From an uncultured Paracoccaceae bacterium (lineage in GTDB: Bacteria; Pseudomonadota; Alphaproteobacteria; Rhodobacterales; Rhodobacteraceae), in contig CATOSB010000002.1 of the NCBI GenBank assembly GCA_951812305.1, positions 558,001 through 622,000 on the forward strand: a DNA stretch of 64,000 bases, written 5' to 3'. The translations under genes and the position numbers were made by a program. The stretch's first letter is position 1. Each line of letters opens with the position of its first letter. Shown one piece after another: positions 33,123-42,136 of this stretch. Under the pieces are notes generated by a model. That model saw only the letters and a program-made list of their open reading frames with translations, did no database searches and was not told the origin of the DNA.

Positions 33123-35546
33123 TTACCTCCTCCGCTTCGCCCGCAACGTTGGCTCTGCCTGCATTGGGTTCTCTGGCCAGGGATGTCTGGGATAGCGGCC
33201 CCGCATGTCTTTGCGGACATCGGTGTATGAACTTTCCCAAAACCCCGGCAAGTCCTGCGTGGTTTGCACCGGGCGGCCCGCCGGAGACAGAAGCGTGATC
33301 TGGATCGGGACGTGTTTGGGGCCGATGACCGGATGTTTGGTAACACCGAACAACTCCTGCAGGCGAACCTCAATGGTCGGATTGCCGCCGCCGTAATCTA
33401 CCGGCACTTTTCGACCCAAAGGTGTCACGAAGTTCGCCGGTGCGTGTTCATCGACCAATCGTGCGCGTTCCCATCCAAGCCGCACGTTCAGTGCTTCGAG
33501 CAGTGGCAGTGACCGGATGTCATCTGCTGTTTTTCGCCCCGCGCAGTAAGGCAGAATCCAGCCCTCCAACTCATCCATCAGCGTGTCATCGCCGCAGTCG
33601 GGCAGGTCCATTCCGTCCCGGCGCAGCAATTCTATTCGCGCCTGCAAGCGCCGTGCGGGATCGCTCCAATGCAGCCCTATTTCGCGTATCCCATCGAGAA
33701 ATGCCGCAGCGACAGCAGCCTCGGGCACGTTATCCCAACGGCGGTCGTCCAGAACAATCGCACCAAGCATTTCGCGTTTCCGGGCAGATACCCGGCGCTC
33801 GCGACCGGACCACGCGCATTGCTGCTGCCAGCCGATACCGTGGCCAAGAACCTCGCGCAGTTCCGCCTCGCCAATTACGATGGCCTGACGCACTTTTGGT
33901 TCACGGCCTTGTCCGTCGTGATCGGTCACGACCAACAATCGCGCACCTGCCAGCGCATCGCCATTGTCCATCCTGACGCCAGTACCACCGGACAGGATCC
34001 AACGCGGTTCGTCGCCTTTGCGGCGTAACCCGACGCGGTCGGGATAGGCCAGCGCGGTTTGCTGTGCGGCGGTCAGTGTCGTCTTTGCGGAGACCATTCG
34101 CCGCAACCGTTTTGCCTCGCCACTGATCCTGTCAAGTGCGCGGCGGGCCTGCGGATGGCTGCGCGGCTCTGCCATCGCCCGAAGCCGCAGTTCCAGATCG
34201 GCTCCCTGCCCGCGTAAGGGGTCACGATCCTGTAACATGGCTGCAAGCCGGGCCGCATCAGGTCCGGCGACTTCAAGCATGTGCGCCAGACGGGGATGCA
34301 ATGGCAGCGCGGCGATTTTGCGGCCATGTGGGGTGATCCTGCCAGCGTCATCAATTGCATCCAGAGACATCAACAACTGCCCCGCCTCTTCCAAAATGCC
34401 CGCTGGCGGTGAGGTCAGGAAGGCCAAATCATTCGCCGCTGCGCCCCACAGTGCCAGCTCTAAAACCAACCCGGCAAGATCCGCCGAGGCAATCTCTGGC
34501 GGCGGGAAGGCTGCGAATCCGCCCTCTTCGCCCTTTGTCCACATCCGATAAGAGACACCCGGCGCAACCCGTCCTGCGCGACCGGTGCGTTGGGTCGCCT
34601 CGGCTTTCGACACCCGCTCTGTCACCAGTCGCGACAACCCGCGCGTTGGGTCATAACGTGCGCGGCGTGCGCGGCCCGCATCGACCACGACGCGCACGTC
34701 CTGAATCGTCAGCGCGGTTTCGGCAATGGACGTGGACAGCACCACCTTGCACCCCTGCCCAACCGGTTCAACCGCTTTGCGCTGTTCGGCAAACGGCAAG
34801 GCACCGTAGAGCGGGCGCACCACGACGCCTTTTGGCAAGTCCCCCAACGCGGCGTGAACACGCCGGATTTCGCCCTCGCCGGGAAGAAACACCAGCACGC
34901 CGCCGTCTGTTTCCGTTATTGCACGGAATACCATTCCAGCGACTTCGGATTCCAGCCGGGCATTTTTCGGCAATGGCCGTTCCAACCACTTGATCTCAAC
35001 AGGAAAACTCTGCCCTTGTGAGGTGATCACCGGCGCGTCATCCAGCAATTGTGCGACCGGTTCGGCATCCAGCGTCGCCGACATGACCAGAAGAACAAGG
35101 TCTTCCCGCAGGGCACCGCGCGACTCCCACGCCAGTGCCAGCCCGAGATCAGCGTTCAGCGAACGTTCGTGGAATTCGTCGAAGATCAGCGCGCCGATGC
35201 CGGAAAGTTCGGGATCGGACTGGATCATGCGGGTCAGAATGCCCTCTGTGACAACCTCGATCCTTGTGGATTTCGACACTTTCGTGTCGCCGCGCATCCG
35301 ATAGCCGACCGTATGACCCACGGGCTCCCCAAGCGTTTCCGCCATTCGTTCTGCCGCGGCCCGTGCCGCCAAACGGCGGGGTTCCAGCATGACAATACGG
35401 CCCTCAACCAACCCCGCATCCAGCATCGCCAATGGGACACGCGTGGTTTTGCCTGCACCCGGTGGCGCCTGAAGCACGGCGCGACCGCTGGCGCGAAGGG
35501 CGACCAGCAGATCGGGAAGTACGGCGTCAATCGGAAGGGTCGTCAT
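33123..35546 (-). CDS. hrpB: ATP-dependent helicase HrpB
   Basis: An 807-residue DEAH-type helicase. The ordered motifs are Walker A QAPPGAGKTTRVPL (about 23-36), DEFHERS (DExH box), MSATLD (motif III), QRTGRAGRVAPG (motif VI), followed by HA2 and the HrpB C-terminal domain (about 640-807, with LTPLG-like NFVTPLGRKVPVDYGGGNPTIEVRLQELFG). The length fits the family. The biological substrate of HrpB is poorly known. It starts 7 bases after the DUF3108 gene, so the two form an operon. Confidence 0.94.
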   Translation of the reverse strand: MTTLPIDAVLPDLLVALRASGRAVLQAPPGAGKTTRVPLAMLDAGLVEGRIVMLEPRRLAARAAAERMAETLGEPVGHTVGYRMRGDTKVSKSTRIEVVTEGILTRMIQSDPELSGIGALIFDEFHERSLNADLGLALAWESRGALREDLVLLVMSATLDAEPVAQLLDDAPVITSQGQSFPVEIKWLERPLPKNARLESEVAGMVFRAITETDGGVLVFLPGEGEIRRVHAALGDLPKGVVVRPLYGALPFAEQRKAVEPVGQGCKVVLSTSIAETALTIQDVRVVVDAGRARRARYDPTRGLSRLVTERVSKAEATQRTGRAGRVAPGVSYRMWTKGEEGGFAAFPPPEIASADLAGLVLELALWGAAANDLAFLTSPPAGILEEAGQLLMSLDAIDDAGRITPHGRKIAALPLHPRLAHMLEVAGPDAARLAAMLQDRDPLRGQGADLELRLRAMAEPRSHPQARRALDRISGEAKRLRRMVSAKTTLTAAQQTALAYPDRVGLRRKGDEPRWILSGGTGVRMDNGDALAGARLLVVTDHDGQGREPKVRQAIVIGEAELREVLGHGIGWQQQCAWSGRERRVSARKREMLGAIVLDDRRWDNVPEAAVAAAFLDGIREIGLHWSDPARRLQARIELLRRDGMDLPDCGDDTLMDELEGWILPYCAGRKTADDIRSLPLLEALNVRLGWERARLVDEHAPANFVTPLGRKVPVDYGGGNPTIEVRLQELFGVTKHPVIGPKHVPIQITLLSPAGRPVQTTQDLPGFWESSYTDVRKDMRGRYPRHPWPENPMQAEPTLRAKRRR

Positions 35547-35553
35547 GCGCCCG

Positions 35554-36264
35554 TTATCGGCGATCTATCGCAGCCTTGCCATAGATCGACGCGAAGGAAA
35601 GGTTTTCGACCTGTAAACGTCCGTTACCGGCGACAGAATAAGTGACGGTGAAATCAAACCGTTTGTGGCGCGCGACTTCCTCGGGCAGGAAACCAAGCAT
35701 TCGTTCGTAAAAGCCGGTGCATTTGGGAACACCACTGGAACTCGCGGCAAGTTTCATGCGAATCCTGCTGCGCCGCGCGCCGTCGAAAATATCGAAATTG
35801 CCTTTGCAGGCGTCGGCAATCGGGACATCACGCAACATCCCGTAAATCGCGGTTAACGGATCGACCGTTCCGCCCTGGGTTTCCGGCGCAGGAGAATCCT
35901 CTCCCGCCTGACGCGGTGAGGTGTAGCGCGCGACTTTTGGTACGCCGTTTTGATAGTTCAGTAATACTTCTGACTGGCGCTTGCCGGTGTCGGCAACCTC
36001 TTCGTAGCGATCAGGCGAGAATTTCACGCCGGATACGCGGCCGCGCGCTTCGCCCTGATAGCTGAACCTGCGAATGACGCGCGTCAGACCAAGGTTTCGG
36101 GCTGCACCCAGAACGGAATAGCGCCCGTCGCCCTCGTTTACAGTCATTGTGACGGCACCGACGCGGATACCACGGATCGACAGATCAAATGTGACTGGGC
36201 CATTTGCCATGGCCGACCCGGACGTAGCCAACAACATTAAACCTGCAACCATGCTTCGCAGCAT
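35554..36264 (-). CDS. DUF3108 domain protein, exported
   Basis: A 236-residue protein with an N-terminal signal peptide (LRSMVAGLMLLATSGSAMA, cleavage near residue 22) and a DUF3108 domain (about 25-230). The pattern VTFDLSIRGIRVGAVTMTVNEGDGRYSVLG followed by beta-rich repeats is typical of these periplasmic proteins. The function is unknown. The start at 36264 is chosen because it gives a signal peptide; longer frames reach 36360. It is 89 bases from the divergent meaB and directly upstream of hrpB. Confidence 0.85.
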   Translation of the reverse strand: MLRSMVAGLMLLATSGSAMANGPVTFDLSIRGIRVGAVTMTVNEGDGRYSVLGAARNLGLTRVIRRFSYQGEARGRVSGVKFSPDRYEEVADTGKRQSEVLLNYQNGVPKVARYTSPRQAGEDSPAPETQGGTVDPLTAIYGMLRDVPIADACKGNFDIFDGARRSRIRMKLAASSSGVPKCTGFYERMLGFLPEEVARHKRFDFTVTYSVAGNGRLQVENLSFASIYGKAAIDRR

Positions 36265-36353
36265 CAGAATCAATCCCGGAATTTCACCGCCACGGGCTGG
36301 ACAATGGCGAAGCACGCGGGGCATGACAACGCAACAGTTGAACCGGCGGCGGA

Positions 36354-37364
36354 ATGGCACCGAAAGTTGATCAGGCGGAATTGGCCAAGCGCGTTCTGAA
36401 CGGCGAACGGCGCGCCCTGGCGCGGGCGATCACCTTGGTCGAAAGCGCCCGCGCAGATCACCGCGCGGAGGCAACCGAACTTCTTGCAATGCTCGCCAAG
36501 GCGCGGCGAGAAGCGTTGCGCATCGGTCTGTCCGGGACGCCCGGTGTGGGGAAATCGACTTTTATCGAGGCGTTTGGTACGATGCTGACGGCGAAAGGGC
36601 TGCGTGTCGCGGTTTTGGCGGTTGATCCGTCCTCGACGCGCACCGGCGGGTCGATTTTGGGTGACAAGACCCGGATGGAGCGCCTGTCGCGCGATCCGAA
36701 CGCCTTCATCCGGCCCTCGCCAAGCCAGACAGAACTTGGCGGCGTAGCGCGGCGAACGCGCGATGCCGTGGCACTGTGCGAGGCGGCAGGGTTTGACGTG
36801 GTGTTGATTGAAACCGTGGGTGTCGGGCAGTCAGAGACACTGGTGGCCGAAATGTCGGACCTTTTCGTGTTGCTGATTGCGCCTGCCGGTGGCGACGAAT
36901 TGCAGGGCGTCAAGCGCGGAATTATGGAAATTGCCGACCTGATCCTAGTGAACAAGGCCGATGGCGACTTGAAGCCGGCGGCGACGCGGACCTGTGCGGA
37001 TTACACCCAAGCACTGCGTCTGATGCGGGCGCGTGATGATGACCCGGAAGGATTTCCCAAGGCGATGATGGTGTCCGCGTTGTCGGAAATGGGGTTGGCG
37101 GAAGCATGGGATGAGATGTTTGCATTGGGCGAATGGCGCAAGCAAAGCGGTCATTGGTCAAGGCGGCGGGCGGCTCAGGCGCGCGGTTGGTTCGAAGAAG
37201 AGGTGCGACAGGGGCTGATCGCGCGATTGACAGCGGATGCCGGTCTTCGCGTTGCGATGGCCGAGCTTGGCGGGGAAGTTGCAGCGGGCCGGGCCGCGCC
37301 GGGGGCGGCGGCGAAAGAGATACTGGCACGTTTGCAGGCTGGGAGCGGGCCCGAGCGGGAGTGA
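36354..37364 (+). CDS. meaB: Methylmalonyl-CoA mutase-associated GTPase MeaB
   Basis: A 336-residue G3E GTPase that protects and reloads B12-dependent methylmalonyl-CoA mutase (here perhaps also ethylmalonyl-CoA mutase). Walker A is [14 protein letters not shown] (about 57-70), then [20 protein letters not shown], a [15 protein letters not shown] switch region and LVNKADGD (NKxD). The C-terminus has the family's dimerisation helix. The mutase genes are not in this window. The next 75-260 bases are occupied by repeat copy D. Confidence 0.93.
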   Translation: MAPKVDQAELAKRVLNGERRALARAITLVESARADHRAEATELLAMLAKARREALRIGLSGTPGVGKSTFIEAFGTMLTAKGLRVAVLAVDPSSTRTGGSILGDKTRMERLSRDPNAFIRPSPSQTELGGVARRTRDAVALCEAAGFDVVLIETVGVGQSETLVAEMSDLFVLLIAPAGGDELQGVKRGIMEIADLILVNKADGDLKPAATRTCADYTQALRLMRARDDDPEGFPKAMMVSALSEMGLAEAWDEMFALGEWRKQSGHWSRRRAAQARGWFEEEVRQGLIARLTADAGLRVAMAELGGEVAAGRAAPGAAAKEILARLQAGSGPERE

Positions 37365-37439
37365 TCCGCCGGTACGAAGTCGTGTCAGATTGAAACATTT
37401 CTGGATTAGGCCTGAAGCGGGCAGTGCTGGCCTGCGCCC

Positions 37440-37625
37440 TTCGCGCGGAATCAAGCCGCAGGCGCCGCGCGATCGCCTGCCCGTCCCCACGGGCTGGCGA
37501 ATTGGTGAGGCTGGGTGCGAGCTTTTGAACGCGCACGGACTTGGCTTGGATAAACGGACAGATTGCGAGGTCACATCGCCACCCCACGGGCAGGCGATCG
37601 CGCGTCTGTTCTCGTACTTGCGAAT
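37440..37625 (+). repeat. Dispersed structured repeat, copy D
   Basis: The best-preserved copy. Left arm CGCGCGATCGCCTGCCCGT (37466-37484) is the exact reverse complement of the right arm at 37586-37604 (19 of 19). The conserved core is at 37536-37557. The left arm can also pair with the adjacent ACGGGCTGGCG (37489-37499) over 11 positions with one mismatch and a CCCC loop. No gene lies in 37365-37715. Confidence 0.88.
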
Positions 37626-37715
37626 GTCTGCTTCTGGCCATTTACAGTAATTCGGGTTTTGCACATCGCCGCCCGCATTCAGATGCCACGTTCGGTTTAT
37701 CCCGCTTTGAACTCA

Positions 37716-38879
37716 CTACGATATCTCGGGCAAGTCCTCGGGCGCCCGAGGCGATATCAACTCAGCCCCATCAGCGCGCAAAACGATATTTTCTTCGTGG
37801 ACGAGAATGCGGCCCTGTTCGGTTGCCGCGACTGGTTCCAGTGTCAGAACCATGCCTTCGCGCAGTTCCGTTTCATCAAGTGGCGTGAATGACGGCCATT
37901 CGGTGAGGTTTATGCCAAGCCCGTGGCCCAGCCGACCGCCACCGGGCTTTGTGCCGCGTGCCTTCAGACCGTCACTTAACAAGCGATGCGCATCACGTGC
38001 ACGCATACCCGGTTGCAGATTGTTCAACGTGTCCTCGGTCGCATGCCAAAGCGCATGATGTGTGCGTTTGACCAAATCGGACGCCGGGCCGATGGCAAAA
38101 TTTCGGTCGAAGTCGCAGAAATAGCCGTCTTTGACCGCACCGGTGTCCAGCATCATAACGTCGCCGCTTTGCAAGGCGCGGGTCGACGCGGGCGAAATGA
38201 CATCGGTGTAGCCGCCCTGCCCTGCGCCGCCGGCAAGGTAACTCACCCAATCCGCGCCCTCATCCAGAAGAATGGCCTGAAAGTCGCGGAATACCCGGTC
38301 AAGCGGTGCACCGGAAGTCGCGACTTCCGGCACTCGACCAAACGCGCGCGCGGCGATGTCGCAGGTCGCGCGGATCTTTTCGATTTCCGCTTCGCTTTTG
38401 ATCTCGCGGGTGCGCTGAATCGGTTCTGAGCCATCAACGAACCGGCGCGGTGCGATGCGTTTTGCCACGCGATCTAGATCCGCCAACGGCATTCGCAAAT
38501 GGGTTTCCAATCCCATCGGAACACCGATGCTGGCGCCCTCACCCAACAGGCTGCAAATTGTGTCACTTAGAAGCGTGACGCCGTCATCGTCGGGATGCGG
38601 CGCGTCCCACGTTCGGATTTGCGTGATCCACGTCCGTTCCATCAGGGCCTGCCCAACGGAGGGGATCACGGCAACAGGTTCACCTGTCACTGGGACGGCA
38701 AGGAACCACGGGCGCGCCGGGCTTTCCCAAAAGCGTGTGAGAAATCCCGTGACATAAAAGCTGTCACCCGGTGTCGTCAAAAGAAGAGCGTCCAATCCGC
38801 GCCCGGACATCTCGGTTTGCAGGCGCTTGAGGCGGGCTTGGAATTCTTCTGCAGGGAAGATCAGGGAGGTTTCAGCCAC
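37716..38879 (-). CDS. M24 family metallopeptidase (Xaa-Pro peptidase-like)
   Basis: A 387-residue cytosolic peptidase-fold protein. The N-terminal creatinase-like domain covers about 1-150, followed by the pita-bread catalytic domain with metal ligands MMLDTGAV (Asp), CDFDRN (Asp), LGHGLGINL (His), LTLEPVA (Glu) and LVHEENI (Glu). Related enzymes hydrolyse Xaa-Pro peptides or ring compounds such as ectoine (DoeA). The start is GTG at 38879, overlapping the end of the upstream PLP-lyase gene by 8 bases, so the two are coupled. Together they may degrade an amino-acid-like compound. Confidence 0.87.
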   Translation of the reverse strand: MAETSLIFPAEEFQARLKRLQTEMSGRGLDALLLTTPGDSFYVTGFLTRFWESPARPWFLAVPVTGEPVAVIPSVGQALMERTWITQIRTWDAPHPDDDGVTLLSDTICSLLGEGASIGVPMGLETHLRMPLADLDRVAKRIAPRRFVDGSEPIQRTREIKSEAEIEKIRATCDIAARAFGRVPEVATSGAPLDRVFRDFQAILLDEGADWVSYLAGGAGQGGYTDVISPASTRALQSGDVMMLDTGAVKDGYFCDFDRNFAIGPASDLVKRTHHALWHATEDTLNNLQPGMRARDAHRLLSDGLKARGTKPGGGRLGHGLGINLTEWPSFTPLDETELREGMVLTLEPVAATEQGRILVHEENIVLRADGAELISPRAPEDLPEIS

Positions 38880-39915
38880 GTTCAGGCGCCTCGCTTAGTA
38901 TCGCGAGAACCCGCGCGTTTGCCCCCAGATCAAGCCCTGCCAGCAACGTGGCCAGACCCGCGCCGCCAGATGGCGTGGTTTCGAGCCCATGTTCTGCCAA
39001 TATCGCCGTACCGGCTTTTGCCTCATCCTCTGTGATCGTGACGAAAGCATCGGCGTCACGCGAAAGCCCGGCGAGCGCGATCAGGGACGGGGTTTTGCAG
39101 TCCAGTCGGCCCATCGAGGATACAGGTCCATCCGTTGTGACGACCGTGCCTTCCCGGATGCTGTTGATGAGTGCGGGGGCGACTTCGGGTTCAACGACGA
39201 TGATCGTCGGCGCGTCGCCCCATGTGTGGCGGGCAAACGCGGCGACGGCCCCTGCCAGACCGCCAACGCCAGCCTGCAAAAGGATGTGGCTGGGTGGTTC
39301 GTCGATTTGATCGGCGATTTCGTGCGCAAGTTGCAAATAGCCTTCCATCACCAATTGAGGTAGTTCGTAATAGCCGCCCCACGAGCTGTCAGACAGCAGT
39401 GTCCAGCCTTGCGCGCGGGCGGCATCTTCTGCCGCAACCATACTGGCCTCGTAATCGTCACCTGCGCGGACGACCTCGGCACCGTATGACTTCAAGCGAT
39501 TTGCAAATGCCTCTGGCACGGTGTTGGCAAGATAGATCACAGCGCGTGCGCCAAAGGCTTTCGCCCCGGCGGCGACGGAAAGGCCATGGTTCCCTGCGCT
39601 GGCGGCAACAAAGGTGTGCCCTGACAAGGAATGCTGGATATCGCCGTTCGCATTGTCGACTGCCGCGCGCGCCATCGCGTGGGCGGCGCCGAGCGCTTTG
39701 AAACTGCCAAGGCCCATGCGGGTGCGCTCATCCTTCACCCAGACCTGCGCGACACCTGCGCGATGGGCGAGTTCGGGAACATTGTGCAATGGGGTCGGGG
39801 CGTGCGCGGGGCATTGCGCCAACATTTCCCGGACATTTTTCGGATCGTCGGCGGGAAGCGGGGCATCAATTTCAATGCCTGCGCCGCGCCACGGATTTTT
39901 CAGAAGTTTCGGCAA
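38872..39915 (-). CDS. PLP-dependent lyase, diaminopropionate ammonia-lyase-like
   Basis: A 347-residue fold-type II PLP enzyme. The PLP-lysine motif is GSFKALGAAHAM (Lys near 73), the phosphate loop is QAGVGGLAGAV (about 216-226), and ASAGNHGLSVAAGAKAFG provides the Asn ring. The family resembles 2,3-diaminopropionate ammonia-lyase, but threonine-dehydratase-type activity on another amino acid is equally possible. The start is TTG at 39915, which gives LPKLLKNPWRG, the family opening. It lies upstream of the M24 gene and downstream of the split alcohol dehydrogenase on the same strand. Confidence 0.83.
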   Translation of the reverse strand: MPKLLKNPWRGAGIEIDAPLPADDPKNVREMLAQCPAHAPTPLHNVPELAHRAGVAQVWVKDERTRMGLGSFKALGAAHAMARAAVDNANGDIQHSLSGHTFVAASAGNHGLSVAAGAKAFGARAVIYLANTVPEAFANRLKSYGAEVVRAGDDYEASMVAAEDAARAQGWTLLSDSSWGGYYELPQLVMEGYLQLAHEIADQIDEPPSHILLQAGVGGLAGAVAAFARHTWGDAPTIIVVEPEVAPALINSIREGTVVTTDGPVSSMGRLDCKTPSLIALAGLSRDADAFVTITEDEAKAGTAILAEHGLETTPSGGAGLATLLAGLDLGANARVLAILSEAPERG

Positions 39916-40018
39916 TTCAGCTACCCGCCTGTCTGGTGTTCCGGCATTAGGGGCAATTGTGAAACCGGGTGCAATGGTTTTGGTGCCTGGATGGGAGCCG
40001 TTAGATGGCCCAACTGAG

Positions 40019-40201
40019 TCACTGCGACAGCAGGTTTTCGATCAGCGGGCGCAGGTTTTGTTCGGTAAGCTCAATCGGGTTGCCCCCGCAGTTGGGATCT
40101 TTCAGCGCGGAATGGAGTATCTGATCGATATCCGGGTCGGCGACACCCAGATCAGAAAGCGACCGGGGAATGTTCAATTCTCGGTTCAATTGATCGACAT
40201 A
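40019..40201 (-). pseudogene. Iron-containing alcohol dehydrogenase, C-terminal fragment
   Basis: The last 61 codons (YVDQLNRELNIPRSLSDLG, then DPDIDQILHSALKDPNCGGN and a final PIELTEQNLRPLIENLLSQ) match the end of group III alcohol dehydrogenases and continue the frame broken at 42137. Exact joining over the TA target gives GFYGYVDQLNRELNIP. The fragment has no start codon of its own. Confidence 0.9.
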
Positions 40202-40292
40202 CACTCCTGCGCCTGAATTGGCCTGATGATTTTGATGCCTGTGAATCACTTTGCCGCATGGTCACAGGCACGGAGGTTTCTATTTTGAGGGT

Positions 40293-41360
40293 ATGAGCAA
40301 GCGAGACAAAACAGTCACCTTATCCGACGAGCAGCGCATAGCGCTTGAAGCGCTTTGCCGCCGCCGCAAAGTTGAGGCCCTTGTTTGGAAACGTGCGCGT
40401 GCGTTTCTTCTTCTGGACACAGGAGAAGACGCCGGAACGGTTTGCCGGATTTTGGATATCGGTCCAACGGTTCTGACGGAATGGCAGTTCGCGTTTGCCG
40501 GAGCGGGGTTGTCATTTTTTGGCTTGAAGGGCTACAGCCAGCGACAGGGGCATCTATCGGTGGAGCAGGAACGGGCTTTGAAAGCGCATTTCACCGAACA
40601 TCCGGCACAGAACGTAGATGAGGTCTGTGCCTATGTTCTGGCCGGGTGCGACCAGAGCTACAGCCCCTCGGGAGCCGCCAGGCTGATGCGCCGCCTGGGG
40701 TTTGTGTATAGGAAACCACAATTGCTGCCTGCACAGGCCGATGAAGCCAAACAGGCTGCGTTTATTGCCCAATATGAGGCCATGATGAACGGGTTGGCCG
40801 CAGATGAGATGGTTGTCTTTTCGGACGCTGTTCACCCCGAGCATCAGAGCCGCCCCGCCCATGGCTGGTTCCCAAAGGGACAAAAGACGGCCCTGAAGGC
40901 GACATCCGGGCGCAAACGGCTCAATATTCAGGGAGCGCTTGACCTTGAGACCTTCCAGTTCACCTTTGTAGAAGGCGAAAAGATCAATGCCCGGACAACC
41001 CAACAAATGCTGGAAAAGTTGGAGCGCAACAACCCAACCATGACGACCATCCATGTCTTTGTCGACAATGCCCGCTATCATCATGCCAGGATACTTCAGC
41101 CATGGCTCAACAGCCCGGAACGCCGGGTGAAGTTGCATTTCCTGCCAGCATATGCCCCGCATCTCAACCCAATCGAGCGCCTTTGGGGCGTCATGCACGA
41201 TTGGGTCACACACAATCGCCACTATGCAACGTTCAACCAGTTCACAGAGGCTATTTTCAACTTCTTCCGTACGACACTGCCAGAAAAATGGCCTGAGTTC
41301 CGCGACACCGTCACCGACAACTTCCGCGTTGTATCGCTCAAGGAATACAAAGTGATATAG
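40293..41360 (+). CDS. IS630-family transposase
   Basis: A 355-residue DDE transposase. The N-terminal HTH region covers about 10-70, and the catalytic residues are in MVVFSDAVHPEH (Asp), HVFVDNARYHHA (Asp) and AYAPHLNPIERLWG (Glu). It is a different IS630 subgroup from the element at 167-1337, with a longer insert between the first two Asp residues. The ATG at 40293 follows GAGGGT. Intact. Confidence 0.92.
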   Translation: MSKRDKTVTLSDEQRIALEALCRRRKVEALVWKRARAFLLLDTGEDAGTVCRILDIGPTVLTEWQFAFAGAGLSFFGLKGYSQRQGHLSVEQERALKAHFTEHPAQNVDEVCAYVLAGCDQSYSPSGAARLMRRLGFVYRKPQLLPAQADEAKQAAFIAQYEAMMNGLAADEMVVFSDAVHPEHQSRPAHGWFPKGQKTALKATSGRKRLNIQGALDLETFQFTFVEGEKINARTTQQMLEKLERNNPTMTTIHVFVDNARYHHARILQPWLNSPERRVKLHFLPAYAPHLNPIERLWGVMHDWVTHNRHYATFNQFTEAIFNFFRTTLPEKWPEFRDTVTDNFRVVSLKEYKVI

Positions 41361-41364
41361 ATAC

Positions 41365-41550
41365 CCACGGGCTTACACCCGTGGTTCTTTCAAAGGTCAA
41401 GCTCCGCTTGTCCATTATCTTCTCGGCCCTGCCATCGGACGTAATTCCGTATCGTTTGCTCGTCGACCCCAACGGTGGACACAAAAAATCCTTTGTAAAC
41501 GCTGTGGGACGATTTTCGCAGCCGCATTCTGCAGACGATAGCCCGAAGAC
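41365..41550 (-). pseudogene. Remnant of an IS200/IS605 element (TnpA C-terminus)
   Basis: On the minus strand a frame ending at a TGA at 41390-41392 reads VYKGFFVSTVGVDEQTIRNY, then VRWQGREDNGQAELDL, the usual end of IS200-type TnpA. It is followed by a perfect hairpin CCACGGG-CTTACA-CCCGTGG (41365-41384), the kind of structure found at the right end of IS200/IS605 elements. The N-terminal half of the gene is missing. Confidence 0.75.
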
Positions 41551-41565
41551 AATGGAAGGGCTATC

Positions 41566-42095
41566 ATCCCCGCGCTTACACGCGGGGAGTTCCCGCTGGA
41601 TTAAAATCATCATCGGGCTCGGGTGGCGTCTGGTTCTTGATGTATTCCAACCACACCTCGTCTGTCACGTTGCCGCTGCTGGCAACCCGGTAACCGCGGG
41701 CCCACAGGTGTTGCCCCCAATATCTTTTGCGCAATATCCCGAACTCGCTCAGCAGCTTGTGCGAACTGCGCCCTTTCAGATATTGCTCCGCACGGCTGAC
41801 CGACAGGTTCGGCGGGGTCGACACCGGCATATGCTCGTGGTCACGGTTGATTGATCCGGCATGCACAACCATCCCATGCGCCCGCGCCGTCTCGCGCAGC
41901 AACTCACGGCAGCGGTTGCCGACATCGCCGCCCAACACCTGGTAGCGGTACTTCGTCACCCACACCAAGTGGTATTTGCAGTCCCAAACCGTATGGCTGC
42001 CACGCTTGTACGAATCCATAATCAGGCATCTTAACGCAAATGCCGCGATCCCGTCCGGCTAAAGCCGTGGGGTTTACAGATCCCCTATCGGGGAC
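41566..42095 (-). mobile_element. IS200/IS605-family element (boundaries approximate)
   Basis: Holds a complete-looking Y1 transposase. Its right end has the hairpin CCCCGCG-CTTACA-CGCGGGG (41568-41587), which overlaps the tnpA stop. The left end lies somewhere near 42044-42095, where small hairpins (CCCCTATCGGGG) occur. Such elements make no target duplication. It is inserted next to the remnant of a related element. Confidence 0.75.
41576..42019 (-). CDS. tnpA: IS200/IS605-family transposase TnpA
   Basis: A 147-residue single-strand DNA transposase of the HUH (Y1) family. The HUH motif is DHEHMPVS (His near 61 and 63), preceded by the beta strand VHAGSI, and the C-terminal helix EVWLEYIKNQ carries the catalytic Tyr. 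It resembles RAYT-like TnpA in length. The Glu between the two His residues is unusual but allowed, as only the flanking His are metal ligands. No tnpB companion is seen. Confidence 0.88.
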   Translation of the reverse strand: MDSYKRGSHTVWDCKYHLVWVTKYRYQVLGGDVGNRCRELLRETARAHGMVVHAGSINRDHEHMPVSTPPNLSVSRAEQYLKGRSSHKLLSEFGILRKRYWGQHLWARGYRVASSGNVTDEVWLEYIKNQTPPEPDDDFNPAGTPRV

Positions 42096-42136
42096 TCTAA
42101 CCCGGAAAACATCAGGCCAATTCAGGCGCACGGGTA

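Larger units (their letters stand above)
40202..42136 (+). mobile_element. IS630-family element with nested IS200/IS605 elements
   Basis: The inverted ends agree at 24 of 27 positions; the shared inner part is GCGCCTGAATTGGCCTGATG. A TA duplication lies at 40200-40201 and 42137-42138. The element carries one transposase, and after its stop codon at 41360 the segment up to about 42095 is IS200-type DNA. Without that insert it would be about 1.2 kb, the normal IS630 size. It interrupts an alcohol dehydrogenase gene. Confidence 0.9.
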
